Positions 34,066-42,476 of a DNA stretch of 64,000 bases are shown here, one piece after another. The notes beneath the pieces were generated by a model that was given only the letters and a program-made list of their open reading frames with translations, did no database searches and had not been told where the DNA came from. Made by a program: the position numbers and the translations under genes. Positions within the stretch are counted from its first letter, which is position 1; each line of letters opens with the position of its first letter. The stretch is from assembly GCA_963840665.1 (NCBI GenBank), contig CAWIZO010000010.1:434001-498000 (forward strand), written 5' to 3'. The DNA comes from DATFTE01 sp963840665. Lineage in GTDB: Bacteria; Acidobacteriota; Terriglobia; Terriglobales; Acidobacteriaceae.

Positions 34066-35552
34066 AACACGAAACCTGCAAAGCCACGCGTCACGTCAAC
34101 CAGAACGAAGGCCTGATCTTCGAGAAGTCCTCGCCAGGCAAAGCCGCATGGAAACTGCCGCCGCTTGACGTTCCTGAGGTTGATACCGCTGCGCTACTTG
34201 GGCCATCCGAAAGAAAAGATCTCGGCAACATGCCGGAAGTGAGCGAGATCGAAATTATCCGCCACTTCACGCGCCTTTCCACCTGGAACTACGCGATTGA
34301 TCTGGGCATGTATCCGCTGGGTTCCTGCACCATGAAGTACAACCCGCGAGTAAACGAAGTCGTCGCGCGACTGGAAGGTCTGGCCAACGGACATCCTTAT
34401 CAACCGGAAAAAGTTTCGCAAGGCGCGCTGCGCATCATCAAGACCATCAGTGATTGCCTGCTCGAAATCACCGGCATGGACGCCATCACGCTGCAGCCCG
34501 CGGCCGGCGCTCATGGAGAGCTCACCGGTTTGTTGATGGTTCGCGCCTATCACCAGTCGAAGGGAAATCCGCGTAAGAAAGTCCTGATTCCTGACTCGGC
34601 GCACGGCACGAATCCTGCGACCGCCGCTATGGTGGGATATTCCGTCGAGAATCTGAAGTCGAACGCGAAGGGCATGGTAGACGTCGCCGCGCTGACCTCG
34701 CAGATGAACGAAGACGTCGCCGCTCTCATGCTAACGAATCCCAATACGCTCGGGGTCTTTGAGCAGGAGATCCACAAGATCGCCGAAATCATGCACGCCA
34801 AGGGCGGCCTGCTCTACATGGACGGCGCCAACATGAATGCGCTCGTCGGCAAAGTGCGCCCCGGAGACTTTGGCGTCGACGTCATGCACCTCAATCTGCA
34901 CAAAACGTTTTCGACTCCGCATGGCGGCGGAGGCCCGGGCTCAGGTCCAGTTGCGGTAAAGGAGATCCTAGAACCGTTCCTGCCTAAGCCGGTGGTCATC
35001 ACCAAGCCGGATGGCACACTGGGATTTGAATACGACCGCCCAATGTCCGTCGGACGCGTGCGCTCGTTCTACGGAAACTTCGGCATGTTCATCCGCGCTC
35101 TGGCTTACATCCTTGCGAACGGTCCCGACGGCCTGCGCCAGACCACCGAAGACGCGGTTCTCAACGCCAACTACATCCGCAAGGGACTCGATGGCACATA
35201 CGATCTACCGTACTCGACACCGACGATGCACGAGGTGGTCTTCAGCGACAAGATTCAGGCGAAAAAAGGCGTGAAGACTATGGATCTGGCGAAGCGCCTG
35301 ATCGATTACGGATTTCATCCCTACACCACGGCCTTTCCGCTGATCGTGCCGGGCGCCATGATGATCGAACCCACCGAGAGCGAGTCCACCGAAGAGATGG
35401 ACTTGTTCATCGAAGCCATGAAGTCGATCGCACAAGAAGTAGAAGAAGATCCGCAGATGGTGCTGGCCGCGCCGCACACCACGCGAGTCTCGCGCCTCGA
35501 CGAAACCGCCGCAGCGCGGAAGCCGGTACTGCGCTGGAAACCGAGGAATTGA
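34062..35552 (+). CDS. gcvPB: Glycine dehydrogenase subunit 2 (P protein, beta)
   Basis: This 496-residue PLP subunit of glycine decarboxylase is unbroken. Motifs are MYPLGSCTMKYNPRVNE, LQPAAGAHGELTGLL, PDSAHGTNPATAAM, and LNLHKTFSTPHGGGGPGSG with the PLP lysine Lys281. Its ATG at 34062 overlaps the stop of the CXXCXGXG gene. Translation is therefore probably coupled to that small gene. Confidence 0.96.
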   Translation: MKHETCKATRHVNQNEGLIFEKSSPGKAAWKLPPLDVPEVDTAALLGPSERKDLGNMPEVSEIEIIRHFTRLSTWNYAIDLGMYPLGSCTMKYNPRVNEVVARLEGLANGHPYQPEKVSQGALRIIKTISDCLLEITGMDAITLQPAAGAHGELTGLLMVRAYHQSKGNPRKKVLIPDSAHGTNPATAAMVGYSVENLKSNAKGMVDVAALTSQMNEDVAALMLTNPNTLGVFEQEIHKIAEIMHAKGGLLYMDGANMNALVGKVRPGDFGVDVMHLNLHKTFSTPHGGGGPGSGPVAVKEILEPFLPKPVVITKPDGTLGFEYDRPMSVGRVRSFYGNFGMFIRALAYILANGPDGLRQTTEDAVLNANYIRKGLDGTYDLPYSTPTMHEVVFSDKIQAKKGVKTMDLAKRLIDYGFHPYTTAFPLIVPGAMMIEPTESESTEEMDLFIEAMKSIAQEVEEDPQMVLAAPHTTRVSRLDETAAARKPVLRWKPRN

Positions 35553-35612
35553 TTGTTGATTTAAGATTTACGATTGACGATTTGAAAACCGAAGCCACCC
35601 TAGAAAATTGGA
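35552..35612 (+). repeat. AT-rich heptamer array
   Basis: TTGATTG, TTGATTT, AAGATTT, ACGATTG, ACGATTT, GAAAACC follow the gcvPB stop, with a decayed tail (CTAGAAAATTGGAC). It is the same family as 32333 and 46881. Confidence 0.75.
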
Positions 35613-35639
35613 CAATATCCTGAAGCAAGCGGGGTTCAA

Positions 35640-35846
35640 ATGAAGTATTTGGTCGTCTACGAAAAAGCTCCTTCCGGCTGGGGCGCCTACGCTCCCGACC
35701 TCCCCGGTCTCGGCGTCGCCGGCAAGACCAGGGATGAGGTTCGACAATTGATTCGTGAGGCAGTTGAGTTTCGTCTGGAAGGCATTCGGCAGCACGGGGA
35801 CGCGATCCCCGAACCCAGCGCCACAACCGAGTTCGTCACGATCTAA
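35640..35846 (+). CDS. HicB-family antitoxin-like protein, orphan
   Basis: This 68-residue protein has the partial RNase H fold of the HicB family: MKYLVVYEKAPSGWGAYAPD, LPGLGVAGKTRDEV and IREAVEFRLEGI. Two-gene HicAB systems need a small HicA toxin next door, and none is present within 300 bases on either side. It also lacks the C-terminal DNA-binding domain seen in some HicB. An orphan regulator or a remnant is likely. Confidence 0.85.
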   Translation: MKYLVVYEKAPSGWGAYAPDLPGLGVAGKTRDEVRQLIREAVEFRLEGIRQHGDAIPEPSATTEFVTI

Positions 35847-35873
35847 TGCCCGCCCGGTTTTCTTGGAGCTTCC

Positions 35874-37052
35874 ATGCGAGAAGTCGTCATCGTCTCCGCC
35901 GTCCGCACGCCCGTAGGCCGCGCTTTCAAAGGCACCCTGCGCGCGACACGTCCCGATGAATTGGCCGCTGTCGCCATCAAAGGCGCGCTCGAACGCGTGC
36001 CCCAACTCGATCCCAAAGAAATCGAGGACGTGATCCTTGGCTGTGCTATGCCCGAAGCCGAGCAGGGGATGAACGTCGCCCGCATTGCCTCGCTGCGCGC
36101 AGGATTGCCCGTTGAAGTTTCCGCCATCACCATCAATCGCTTCTGCTCTTCCGGATTGCAAGCGATTGCGATGGCGGCCGAGCGCATCATGAGCGGAGGC
36201 GCTGAAGTCATGATCGCCGGCGGAACCGAGTCGATGTCGATGATCCCCATGGGCGGCAATAAGATTTCTCCCAACCCGTGGCTGGTCGATCACTATCCTG
36301 ACGCGTACCTCTCGATGGGCCTCACCGCTGAGCGCCTCGCCAAGCGTTTTAACATCACCCGCGAGGAGAGCGACCAGTTCTCTCTGCGCAGCCATCAGAA
36401 AGCGCTTGCTGCGATTCAAGCTGGCAAGTTTAATGACGAGACCGTGCAGGTGCCAGTGAGCTTTACGACTCCGAATGGATCGAAGCCAAAACGGCAGGAG
36501 ATCAGCTTTAAGGTCGATGAAGGCCCGCGTGCCGACACCACGCTCGAGGCTCTGCTGGCACTCAAGCCCGCGTTCCATCTGAAGGGAACTGTCACGGCTG
36601 GGAATTCGTCGCAGATGTCCGACGGCGCCGCTGCGGCAATCGTTATGTCGGCCGAGCGAGCGAAAGCCCTCGGCATCAAGCCGCTCGCCCGCTACGTCTC
36701 TTTCGCGACCGCCGGATATAAGCCGGAAGAGATGGGACTCGGTCCAGTCTTCGCCATCCCGAAAGCGTTGAAGATTGCAGGACTAAAGCTCTCTGACATT
36801 GACGTCATCGAATTGAACGAAGCCTTCGCCGCCCAGTCGCTGGCTGTCATCAAGGAAGGTGGCATCGATCCTGACAGAGTGAATCCCAACGGAGGAGCGA
36901 TTGCTCTCGGACATCCTCTGGGATGCACCGGAGCCAAGCTGACCGCGACCATCCTGCGCGAACTGCAGCGCCGCAAAGCCCGCTACGGTATGGTCACGAT
37001 GTGCGTTGGCGGAGGAATGGGCGCCGCGGGGATTTTCGAGAACTTGAATTAG
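35874..37052 (+). CDS. fadA: Acetyl-CoA acyltransferase (thiolase)
   Basis: The thiolase catalyses the last step of beta-oxidation. The 392-residue product has the acylated Cys91 in INRFCSSGLQ, the GHP motif in ALGHPLGCTGAK, and the second catalytic Cys377 in CVGGGMGAAGIFE. The start MREVVIVSAVRTPVGRA is typical. IS30 copy 2 lies 40 bases past the stop, between this gene and the acyl-CoA dehydrogenase gene. The Bacillus fadNAE set has the same three enzyme types together. Confidence 0.92.
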   Translation: MREVVIVSAVRTPVGRAFKGTLRATRPDELAAVAIKGALERVPQLDPKEIEDVILGCAMPEAEQGMNVARIASLRAGLPVEVSAITINRFCSSGLQAIAMAAERIMSGGAEVMIAGGTESMSMIPMGGNKISPNPWLVDHYPDAYLSMGLTAERLAKRFNITREESDQFSLRSHQKALAAIQAGKFNDETVQVPVSFTTPNGSKPKRQEISFKVDEGPRADTTLEALLALKPAFHLKGTVTAGNSSQMSDGAAAAIVMSAERAKALGIKPLARYVSFATAGYKPEEMGLGPVFAIPKALKIAGLKLSDIDVIELNEAFAAQSLAVIKEGGIDPDRVNPNGGAIALGHPLGCTGAKLTATILRELQRRKARYGMVTMCVGGGMGAAGIFENLN

Positions 37053-37092
37053 ATACCCCAATAGGATTTGTCATCCCGAGCGAAGCGAGGGG

Positions 37093-38146
37093 ATGAATTC
37101 ACGTTTGAAGTGCAACAGAGTGTTCCAAGAATACCTCGTTGGGAGTTTTGAAGCCGAGGCATTTTCTGGGGGTATCGTTGTAGCGTTCGAGGCAGAGGGC
37201 GAGGCGCTGGGCGGGCAGGGCGTCGAGGTCGGTGTTTCTAGGCAACAGGCGGCGCAAACGGCCAATCGCGTTTTCGATGCCGCCCTTCTGCCAGGGCGAG
37301 TGGGTGTCGCAGAACCAGGTCTGGATGCCAAACCGTCGGCTCAGGAGATAGTGTTTGCTGAACTCCGCTCCGTTGTCGAAGGTCATGGATTGACATACGC
37401 GCGCGGGCAGCGCTTCCAGCAGGGTGCTGAGATTGTCGGCGACCGACTGCGCCGTTCTCGTGTTCTGCCGCATCAGCAGGGCGCGCCGCGATCGGCGTTC
37501 CTGCATCACCAGCAGGAACTGTCCCGGTTTGCGGAAGCTCATGAGGTCGGCCTCCCAATCGCCCGTGCGCGTTCTGGTCTCCACCACCGCCGGACGATCA
37601 TGGATGGAAACCCTCTCCAATATCGACGCCGTCGACCAGCGGCCATTGGGCAGACGGTTTCCGCGACGGTATTTTTGCCGAGGCAGCCAGCGATGCAGAG
37701 TTTCGTTGAAGGACCAACTGCGCCAATAAATGTAACGGTAGATGGATTCGTAGCTGATGCGGTCGCTGCCCGGCAACTGGGCCATGCGCCCGGCAATCTG
37801 CTCCGGCGACCATCCGGCAGCGAGATGCTGCAACACTTTCTCCCGAAGTTCGGGCTGACGTTCCAGCTTGTGGGCCCGACCGCGGGCATGACGACGCAGC
37901 ATCAGCCGCTGCGCGCGCTCGGGATCGTAGCCCCCCGGCCACTGCTTAGAGACCTTGCTGTTGCGCTTCAGTTCACGACTAATGGTCGCCGCGCTCCTCC
38001 CCAGAGTGGCGGCGATGCAGCGCAGAGATTTACCGTTTGCATGCAGACGGTAAATCTCAATCCGCTCCCTGAGCACCAACTGCTCATATCTTCTCTTTTC
38101 CATCGCAACACCTTTGTACGGTGTTGCACTTGATTCGTGAACTCAT
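37093..38146 (-). mobile_element. IS30-family insertion sequence, copy 2
   Basis: This 1054-bp element is inverted relative to copy 1 and has the same terminal inverted repeats. It is flanked by GGGG on both sides. Apart from one visible base change in the transposase, the encoded protein is the same as that of copy 1. It lies between fadA and the genes that follow. Confidence 0.92.
37099..38103 (-). CDS. IS30-family transposase (copy 2)
   Basis: This 334-residue transposase has the same helix-turn-helix and DDE residues as copy 1 (GDWEADLM, FDNGAEF, GGIENAIG). The only protein difference is Ala instead of Asp at about residue 295 (TDLDALPA versus TDLDDLPA), caused by a single A/C change. 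The catalytic triad is intact, so the copy is probably active. Confidence 0.95.
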   Translation of the reverse strand: MEKRRYEQLVLRERIEIYRLHANGKSLRCIAATLGRSAATISRELKRNSKVSKQWPGGYDPERAQRLMLRRHARGRAHKLERQPELREKVLQHLAAGWSPEQIAGRMAQLPGSDRISYESIYRYIYWRSWSFNETLHRWLPRQKYRRGNRLPNGRWSTASILERVSIHDRPAVVETRTRTGDWEADLMSFRKPGQFLLVMQERRSRRALLMRQNTRTAQSVADNLSTLLEALPARVCQSMTFDNGAEFSKHYLLSRRFGIQTWFCDTHSPWQKGGIENAIGRLRRLLPRNTDLDALPAQRLALCLERYNDTPRKCLGFKTPNEVFLEHSVALQT

Positions 38147-38180
38147 GGGGATCTGCATTTTTCCGGTGGCCGGCAGAACT

Positions 38181-38223
38181 GCAGATCCTCCTCTGCTCGC
38201 TACGCTCGCGCGTCGGAATGACC
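38181..38223 (+). repeat. Degenerate REP-like element
   Basis: GCAGATCCTCCTCTGCTCGC followed by TACGCTCGCGCGTCGGAATGACC shares the CAGATYCCTC start and CGGAATGACC end of the REP-like family. It is diverged and has an internal insertion. Confidence 0.55.
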
Positions 38224-38239
38224 ATGATGAAGGGCGGCG

Positions 38240-38896
38240 CTACTCAAACTCCACCTTCTCGAATCCCATCCCCTGCAGCAGGCTGGTCACGGTCGATTGC
38301 GCATTCTTCTGCGCCGTCTGCAAAATCCCGTCCGCCAGCGCCGCAGACTGCAGTTGATGTTCCGCTTCCTGCCGAACCTGCGATTCAAGGTCAGGGTCAG
38401 TCGACATCAGCAATCCTGTCTCCCGTGAATAGACGCGCGTCTTGTCGTTATCCAGACGCGTCGTCAAAACCTGCGCCTCCGGAAGCTTCAACCGAACCGT
38501 TTTTCCATCCACTTTGACGCTCGACCCTTGCAGCGCCGCGAAATCAATCCCCGCGATCACCTGTCCATGCACCAGCAGCAGGAGTTTGTCGCCCGCCAGG
38601 AAGTCCGGCAAGATCGAGTTCTCGCGCTTGCCCATCACCACTTTGTCCATGGTGTAGACCACGGTCTCAATCCGTTGTAGTTGCTGAATCCTATTAACAA
38701 CCGTTGGCTGGCTCACGTCGATCGTCCGGCTGCGAGTGGTCAGTGCGTTCCACAGGCTTCCAGATACTGCCTTCATCGCTACAAGAGACAGCACCGCGCC
38801 GCCAATCAGCAATCCCACGCAAAACGTAAGGATCAGAAGCAGTGGGGAACGGCTCTTTCGAGGCTCGCTTACAGTTTGCAATTCAGGGAGGGCCAT
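38240..38896 (-). CDS. DUF4230 membrane-anchored protein
   Basis: This 218-residue protein starts at an ATG at 38896 (MALPELQTVSEPRKSRS). One N-terminal transmembrane helix (LLLILTFCVGLLIGGAVLSL) precedes a soluble DUF4230 domain, recognised by VVNRIQQLQRIETVVYTMD, LLLLVHGQVIAGIDFA and YSRETGLLMSTDPDLESQ. The bulk should lie outside the cytoplasmic membrane. Function is unknown in the whole family. The frame extends upstream to 38944 without a better start. Confidence 0.8.
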   Translation of the reverse strand: MALPELQTVSEPRKSRSPLLLILTFCVGLLIGGAVLSLVAMKAVSGSLWNALTTRSRTIDVSQPTVVNRIQQLQRIETVVYTMDKVVMGKRENSILPDFLAGDKLLLLVHGQVIAGIDFAALQGSSVKVDGKTVRLKLPEAQVLTTRLDNDKTRVYSRETGLLMSTDPDLESQVRQEAEHQLQSAALADGILQTAQKNAQSTVTSLLQGMGFEKVEFE

Positions 38897-39037
38897 TCGC
38901 GAAAAATAGCACAAAATGGCCGCTAGAGCGCGATTACGGTGCAACTCCTTTCGTACCCGCGCCCTTCAGTGGCAAATCGCAGGCACTGCTTATAAACTTT
39001 AGTGTTATCTATTCAACAGTGGTTGGAAAGGTTTTTG

Positions 39038-40834
39038 ATGGCCACCACCGCAATACCCAACACCAAGATTTCCGGCGGCAGCTTTCTTCTCGAAGAACGT
39101 CAGACCTCGGAAGTCTTCACTCCCGAAGACTTCACTGAGCAGCACCAACTCATCGCGCAGACGGCGGAAGAGTTTGCCCTCAACGAGATTCTGCCCAACG
39201 TCGAGAAGATCGAGCACAAAGATTTCTCCGTGACTCGCGATCTTCTGAGGAAGGCCGGAGAACTCGGCCTCAGCTCGGTTGAAATTCCCGAAGCCTACGG
39301 CGGCCTCGAAATGGATAAGGTCACCGCCGCCGTCATCGCCGATCACATCGCCAAATACGCCGGCTTCGCGACCACCTGGGGAGGCCACACCGGTATCGGC
39401 ACGCTGCCCATCGTTTACTTTGGCACCGAAGAGCAGAAGAAGAAATACCTGCCGCGCCTCGCCGCAGGGGAAATCGTCGGCGCCTATGCCTTATCGGAGG
39501 CTTCTTCCGGATCGGACGCGTTAAACTGCCGCGCCCGTGCCACGCTTTCGCCTGATGGCAAGCACTACATCCTGAACGGCGAAAAGATGTGGATCACCAA
39601 CGCCGGCTTCGCCGACCTGTTCACAGTCTTCGCGAAAATCGATGGCGAGAAGTTCACGGCGTTTCTGGTTGAGAAGACTTTCCCCGGATTTTCCGTCGGC
39701 GCCGAAGAACACAAGATGGGCATTCGCGGATCGTCCACCTGCCCAATCATTCTCAATGACTGCAAAGTACCGGTCGAAAATCTGCTGGGCGAAATCGCCA
39801 AAGGCCACGTCATCGCCTTCAACATCCTGAACGTGGGCCGCTTCAAGCTGGGCGCCATGTGCGTCGGTGGAGGCCGCGTCGCGCTCAACAATGCGATTGG
39901 ATACGCTAAGCAACGTAAGGCCTTCAATAAAGTCATCGCCGACTTCGGCTTGGTGCGAGAAAAAATTGCGAACATGGCCGTCGGCATTTACACCGGCGAA
40001 GCGCTGGTTTATCGCACGGTTGGCATGATGGATGTCGCACTCGCCGATGTCGACAAGACTTCCGCCGACGCGATGAAAGAAACTCGCAAAGCGATTGAAG
40101 AGTACGCCGTCGAGTGCTCCATCATCAAAGTCTGGGGCTCTGAGATGGTTGATTACGTCGTCGATGAAACGGTGCAGATCTATGGAGGCTACGGTTTCGT
40201 CGAAGAGTATCCCGCCGAGCGCGCCTATCGCGATGCCCGCATCAACCGCATCTTCGAAGGCACCAACGAAATCAACCGCATGATCATTACCGGGTTCCTG
40301 CTCAAGCGTGCCATGTCGGGACAACTGCCATTGATGCCGGCGATCAAGAAGTTGATGGATGAAGTCCTCTCCGGCCCAAGCATGAGCGAAGACCTCGAAG
40401 GCCCGCTTGCCGACGAGCGCAAACTGGTCGCGCAAGCCAAGAAACTTGGTCTCTTCGTCGCCGGATCGGCCACGCAGAAATACATGCAGGCGATTCAAGA
40501 TCAGCAGGAAGTCATGGGTGCTATCGCCGATATGACCATCGAAACGTACGCCATCGAATCCGCGGTTCTGCGCGCGCAAAAAATCGCTGAACGTGACGGA
40601 GAGAAAGCGGCCGCATTGCCGATCGCCATGACCCGCGTCTATCTGTCGCAAGCCATGGACAAGATCGAGTCCGCCGCGAAAAAAGTGATCGCTGCTGTCG
40701 CCGAAGGAGACATGCTGCGCACCCAGTTGGCCATCCTGCGCCGCCTGGCCAAATACGAACCCTTCAACACCATCGAACTACGCCAGCAAATCGCGCAGAC
40801 CATGATTGAGAGAGGGAAGTACTCGCTGGTGTAA
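39038..40834 (+). CDS. fadE: Acyl-CoA dehydrogenase, long FadE type
   Basis: This FAD-dependent enzyme introduces the first double bond in beta-oxidation. The 598-residue product has the long form with a C-terminal extension of ~170 residues, as in Bacillus FadE. Motifs include YALSEASSGSDAL, EKMWITNAGFADLF, KMGIRGSSTCPI, and the catalytic Glu region IFEGTNEINRM. The ATG at 39038 follows GGAAAGG. It belongs functionally with fadA upstream and the fadN-like gene near 45 kb. Confidence 0.92.
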   Translation: MATTAIPNTKISGGSFLLEERQTSEVFTPEDFTEQHQLIAQTAEEFALNEILPNVEKIEHKDFSVTRDLLRKAGELGLSSVEIPEAYGGLEMDKVTAAVIADHIAKYAGFATTWGGHTGIGTLPIVYFGTEEQKKKYLPRLAAGEIVGAYALSEASSGSDALNCRARATLSPDGKHYILNGEKMWITNAGFADLFTVFAKIDGEKFTAFLVEKTFPGFSVGAEEHKMGIRGSSTCPIILNDCKVPVENLLGEIAKGHVIAFNILNVGRFKLGAMCVGGGRVALNNAIGYAKQRKAFNKVIADFGLVREKIANMAVGIYTGEALVYRTVGMMDVALADVDKTSADAMKETRKAIEEYAVECSIIKVWGSEMVDYVVDETVQIYGGYGFVEEYPAERAYRDARINRIFEGTNEINRMIITGFLLKRAMSGQLPLMPAIKKLMDEVLSGPSMSEDLEGPLADERKLVAQAKKLGLFVAGSATQKYMQAIQDQQEVMGAIADMTIETYAIESAVLRAQKIAERDGEKAAALPIAMTRVYLSQAMDKIESAAKKVIAAVAEGDMLRTQLAILRRLAKYEPFNTIELRQQIAQTMIERGKYSLV

Positions 40835-40837
40835 AAG

Positions 40838-40872
40838 AGATTGACGATTTTCGATCGCCAATTGCCGATTGG
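40838..40872 (+). repeat. AT-rich heptamer array
   Basis: GAGATTG, ACGATTT, TCGATCG, CCAATTG, CCGATTG follow the fadE stop. It belongs to the same family as 32333. Confidence 0.75.
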
Positions 40873-40899
40873 TGTCATCGACACTCGCTGATCATTTTT

Positions 40900-41424
40900 T
40901 CATTTGGTGCGAGCCCACTCCGGGGTTCCCTGATCTTTGCCCTCTATGGGCGTGTACTCATATGACACGCTGCCGCAGACGATTTTCCACACGGTCCCTG
41001 AGCTGAACCGAATCTCATGTTGGAGGCCTCCGGAGGCGAGGCTGATTTCGTCGGCCAACCAATCCTCGTGTTTAGCGTTGCCGCTTCTACCCTGCAGCGT
41101 GGCGTTAAAGTCATACGCTTGCACCTTCTGATAGCGAAAGTGAATATGACCCGCGTGTGATGCCGAAAGAAGCCGCAGCCGAATCTCGATGTCACGATGC
41201 TGACTTCGGTCTCCCGAGGAATTCTCCAGGATTTCCAGATTTTCGACCCAAGCGTCATGGGGACAGCGATGAAAGTCTGAGTAGTACCAGTCGCTGATGA
41301 CAAAGTCTCGAGTTTCCGCGGGAAGGAGATCAGAGATCGATTGCAAATACTGTTTATAGGCCGCCACACGAGCAGAGTTCCGCCTCGGGTCTGAGTCACT
41401 CATGATGTCTGAGTACAGGGGCAT
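40900..41424 (-). CDS. Hypothetical protein
   Basis: This 174-residue soluble protein starts at the ATG at 41424 (MPLYSDIMSDSDPRRN), four bases after the upstream stop; a second ATG at 41403 is possible. It has a His-rich middle (YSDFHRCPHDAWVENLE) and beta-strand-rich segments (IEIRLRLLSASHAGHIHFRY). No family is recognised. The upstream frame to 41472 would overlap the preceding gene. Confidence 0.6.
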   Translation of the reverse strand: MPLYSDIMSDSDPRRNSARVAAYKQYLQSISDLLPAETRDFVISDWYYSDFHRCPHDAWVENLEILENSSGDRSQHRDIEIRLRLLSASHAGHIHFRYQKVQAYDFNATLQGRSGNAKHEDWLADEISLASGGLQHEIRFSSGTVWKIVCGSVSYEYTPIEGKDQGTPEWARTK

Positions 41425-41428
41425 AAGA

Positions 41429-41716
41429 CTAGGTTGAAGCCTCATCATGACGGGATTGCTTTTCCGTTTCATTTTTCAGAGTTTCCATCACGCTCTGAAT
41501 CAATTCCTTCGCGTCAGTCAGATTCTTCATCACCATCTGAATATCCATCACTGGCTTGCCCGGCCAGCGCTGGCTTTGGCAATAGACGCCGTGTTGTCCG
41601 ATCAGCGCCATGGCGTCGGTGATGGTATCGAGCGTCACCGCCAAGCGTCCTCGCGGCACGCCCATCATGGTCTCAAAATGTTCCAGTTCTTCCTGTTTCT
41701 CGTCGAATACCGGCAT
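41429..41716 (-). CDS. Hypothetical small protein
   Basis: This 95-residue protein (MPVFDEKQEELEHFETM) is predicted mainly helical. It has PRGRLAVTLDTITDAMALIG in the middle and a charged C-terminal helix. It forms a two-gene unit with the next gene, only four bases away. No family is recognised. Confidence 0.6.
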   Translation of the reverse strand: MPVFDEKQEELEHFETMMGVPRGRLAVTLDTITDAMALIGQHGVYCQSQRWPGKPVMDIQMVMKNLTDAKELIQSVMETLKNETEKQSRHDEAST

Positions 41717-41728
41717 GGGGAGATTCTA

Positions 41729-41880
41729 GCAGTCAGCGGTCAGCACTCAGCTCCGCTAAGCATTTGCTATCCAAGACTGTGATGTTTAGTCTAAGAAACC
41801 AGCGCCAGCGTTTCAGGGAATTGTTGTCTATCTTTTCGCAGTTGTCATGGCTGAATGCTGAGCGCTGAATGCTGATTGCT
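41729..41880. repeat. Inverted pair of AGCAYTC heptamer arrays
   Basis: The left array (41729-41754: AGCAGTC, AGCGGTC, AGCACTC) and the right array (41850-41880: GCTGAAT, GCTGAGC, GCTGAAT, GCTGATT) are inverse to each other across ~95 bases. They lie in the divergent gap before the DUF2911 gene. Confidence 0.8.
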
Positions 41881-41895
41881 CTGAAGGAGAGACTC

Positions 41896-42420
41896 ATGCA
41901 AAAGCGTACTGCGGTTGTCACATTTGTTCTTCTGCTCTTCACTACGGTTCTGTCGTTTGCACAAAAGCCAAGCCCGCCGGCCTCTGCTACCTGCAAATTC
42001 GCCGACGGCAAGTCGATCAAAGTCGCCTACTCGAGCCCGCGCGCCAAGGGACGCAAGATCTACGGCGGTCTCGTGCCCTACGGCGAAGTCTGGCGGACCG
42101 GCGCCAATGAAGCGACAACTTTCGTGACCGACGCCGGTGTCACCATCGATGGCAAAGACATTCCCGCCGGAAACTACACGATTTTCACCGTCCCCAACGC
42201 CGACAAGTGGACGCTCATCGTTAATAAGAAAACCGGTGAGTGGGGCATTCCCTACAAGTATGAGAGCGACGAACTCGCTCGCGTGGACATGAGCGTGAGC
42301 AAGACTGCCGCGCCGGTAGAGAACTTCACCATTTCTTTCCACGAAATGGGCACCGGATGCCACATGTATCTGGATTGGGAGAACACCCGCGCCACGGTCG
42401 AGATTACAGAGAAGAAGTAG
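41896..42420 (+). CDS. Secreted DUF2911 protein
   Basis: This 174-residue protein has a signal peptide (MQKRTAVVTFVLLLFTTVLS, then FAQ) and a DUF2911 domain: VAYSSPRAKGRKIYGGLVPY, EVWRTGANEATTF, IPAGNYTIFTVP, and a late TISFHEMGTGCHMYLDWENT. The ATG is preceded by GAAGGAGAG. The family is common in Acidobacteriota and Bacteroidota; its biochemical role is not established. Confidence 0.9.
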   Translation: MQKRTAVVTFVLLLFTTVLSFAQKPSPPASATCKFADGKSIKVAYSSPRAKGRKIYGGLVPYGEVWRTGANEATTFVTDAGVTIDGKDIPAGNYTIFTVPNADKWTLIVNKKTGEWGIPYKYESDELARVDMSVSKTAAPVENFTISFHEMGTGCHMYLDWENTRATVEITEKK

Positions 42421-42476
42421 ACCGAGAAAAGCGCTGTGATCCTGAGCGGAGGTGGTGATTACTCCGCTCAGAAGAA

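Larger units (their letters stand above)
37072..38160 (-). repeat. REP-like element split by IS30 copy 2
   Basis: The left part (GTCATCCCGAGCGAAGCGAG, then GGG, ending at 37092) and the right part (GGGGATCTGCA, from 38147) rejoin to the family consensus (GAAGCGAGGGGATCTG). GGGG is present at both junctions (37089-37092 and 38147-38150). The insertion point within the repeat is the same as for copy 1. Confidence 0.8.

Noticed and set aside
35640..35846. HicAB toxin-antitoxin pair
   Set aside because: Only the HicB-like gene is present. No small HicA-type frame lies next to it on either strand.
39521..40651. 376-residue minus-strand frame antisense to fadE
   Set aside because: It is a GC-driven shadow of the acyl-CoA dehydrogenase gene, rich in His, Arg and Asp, with no recognisable motifs.
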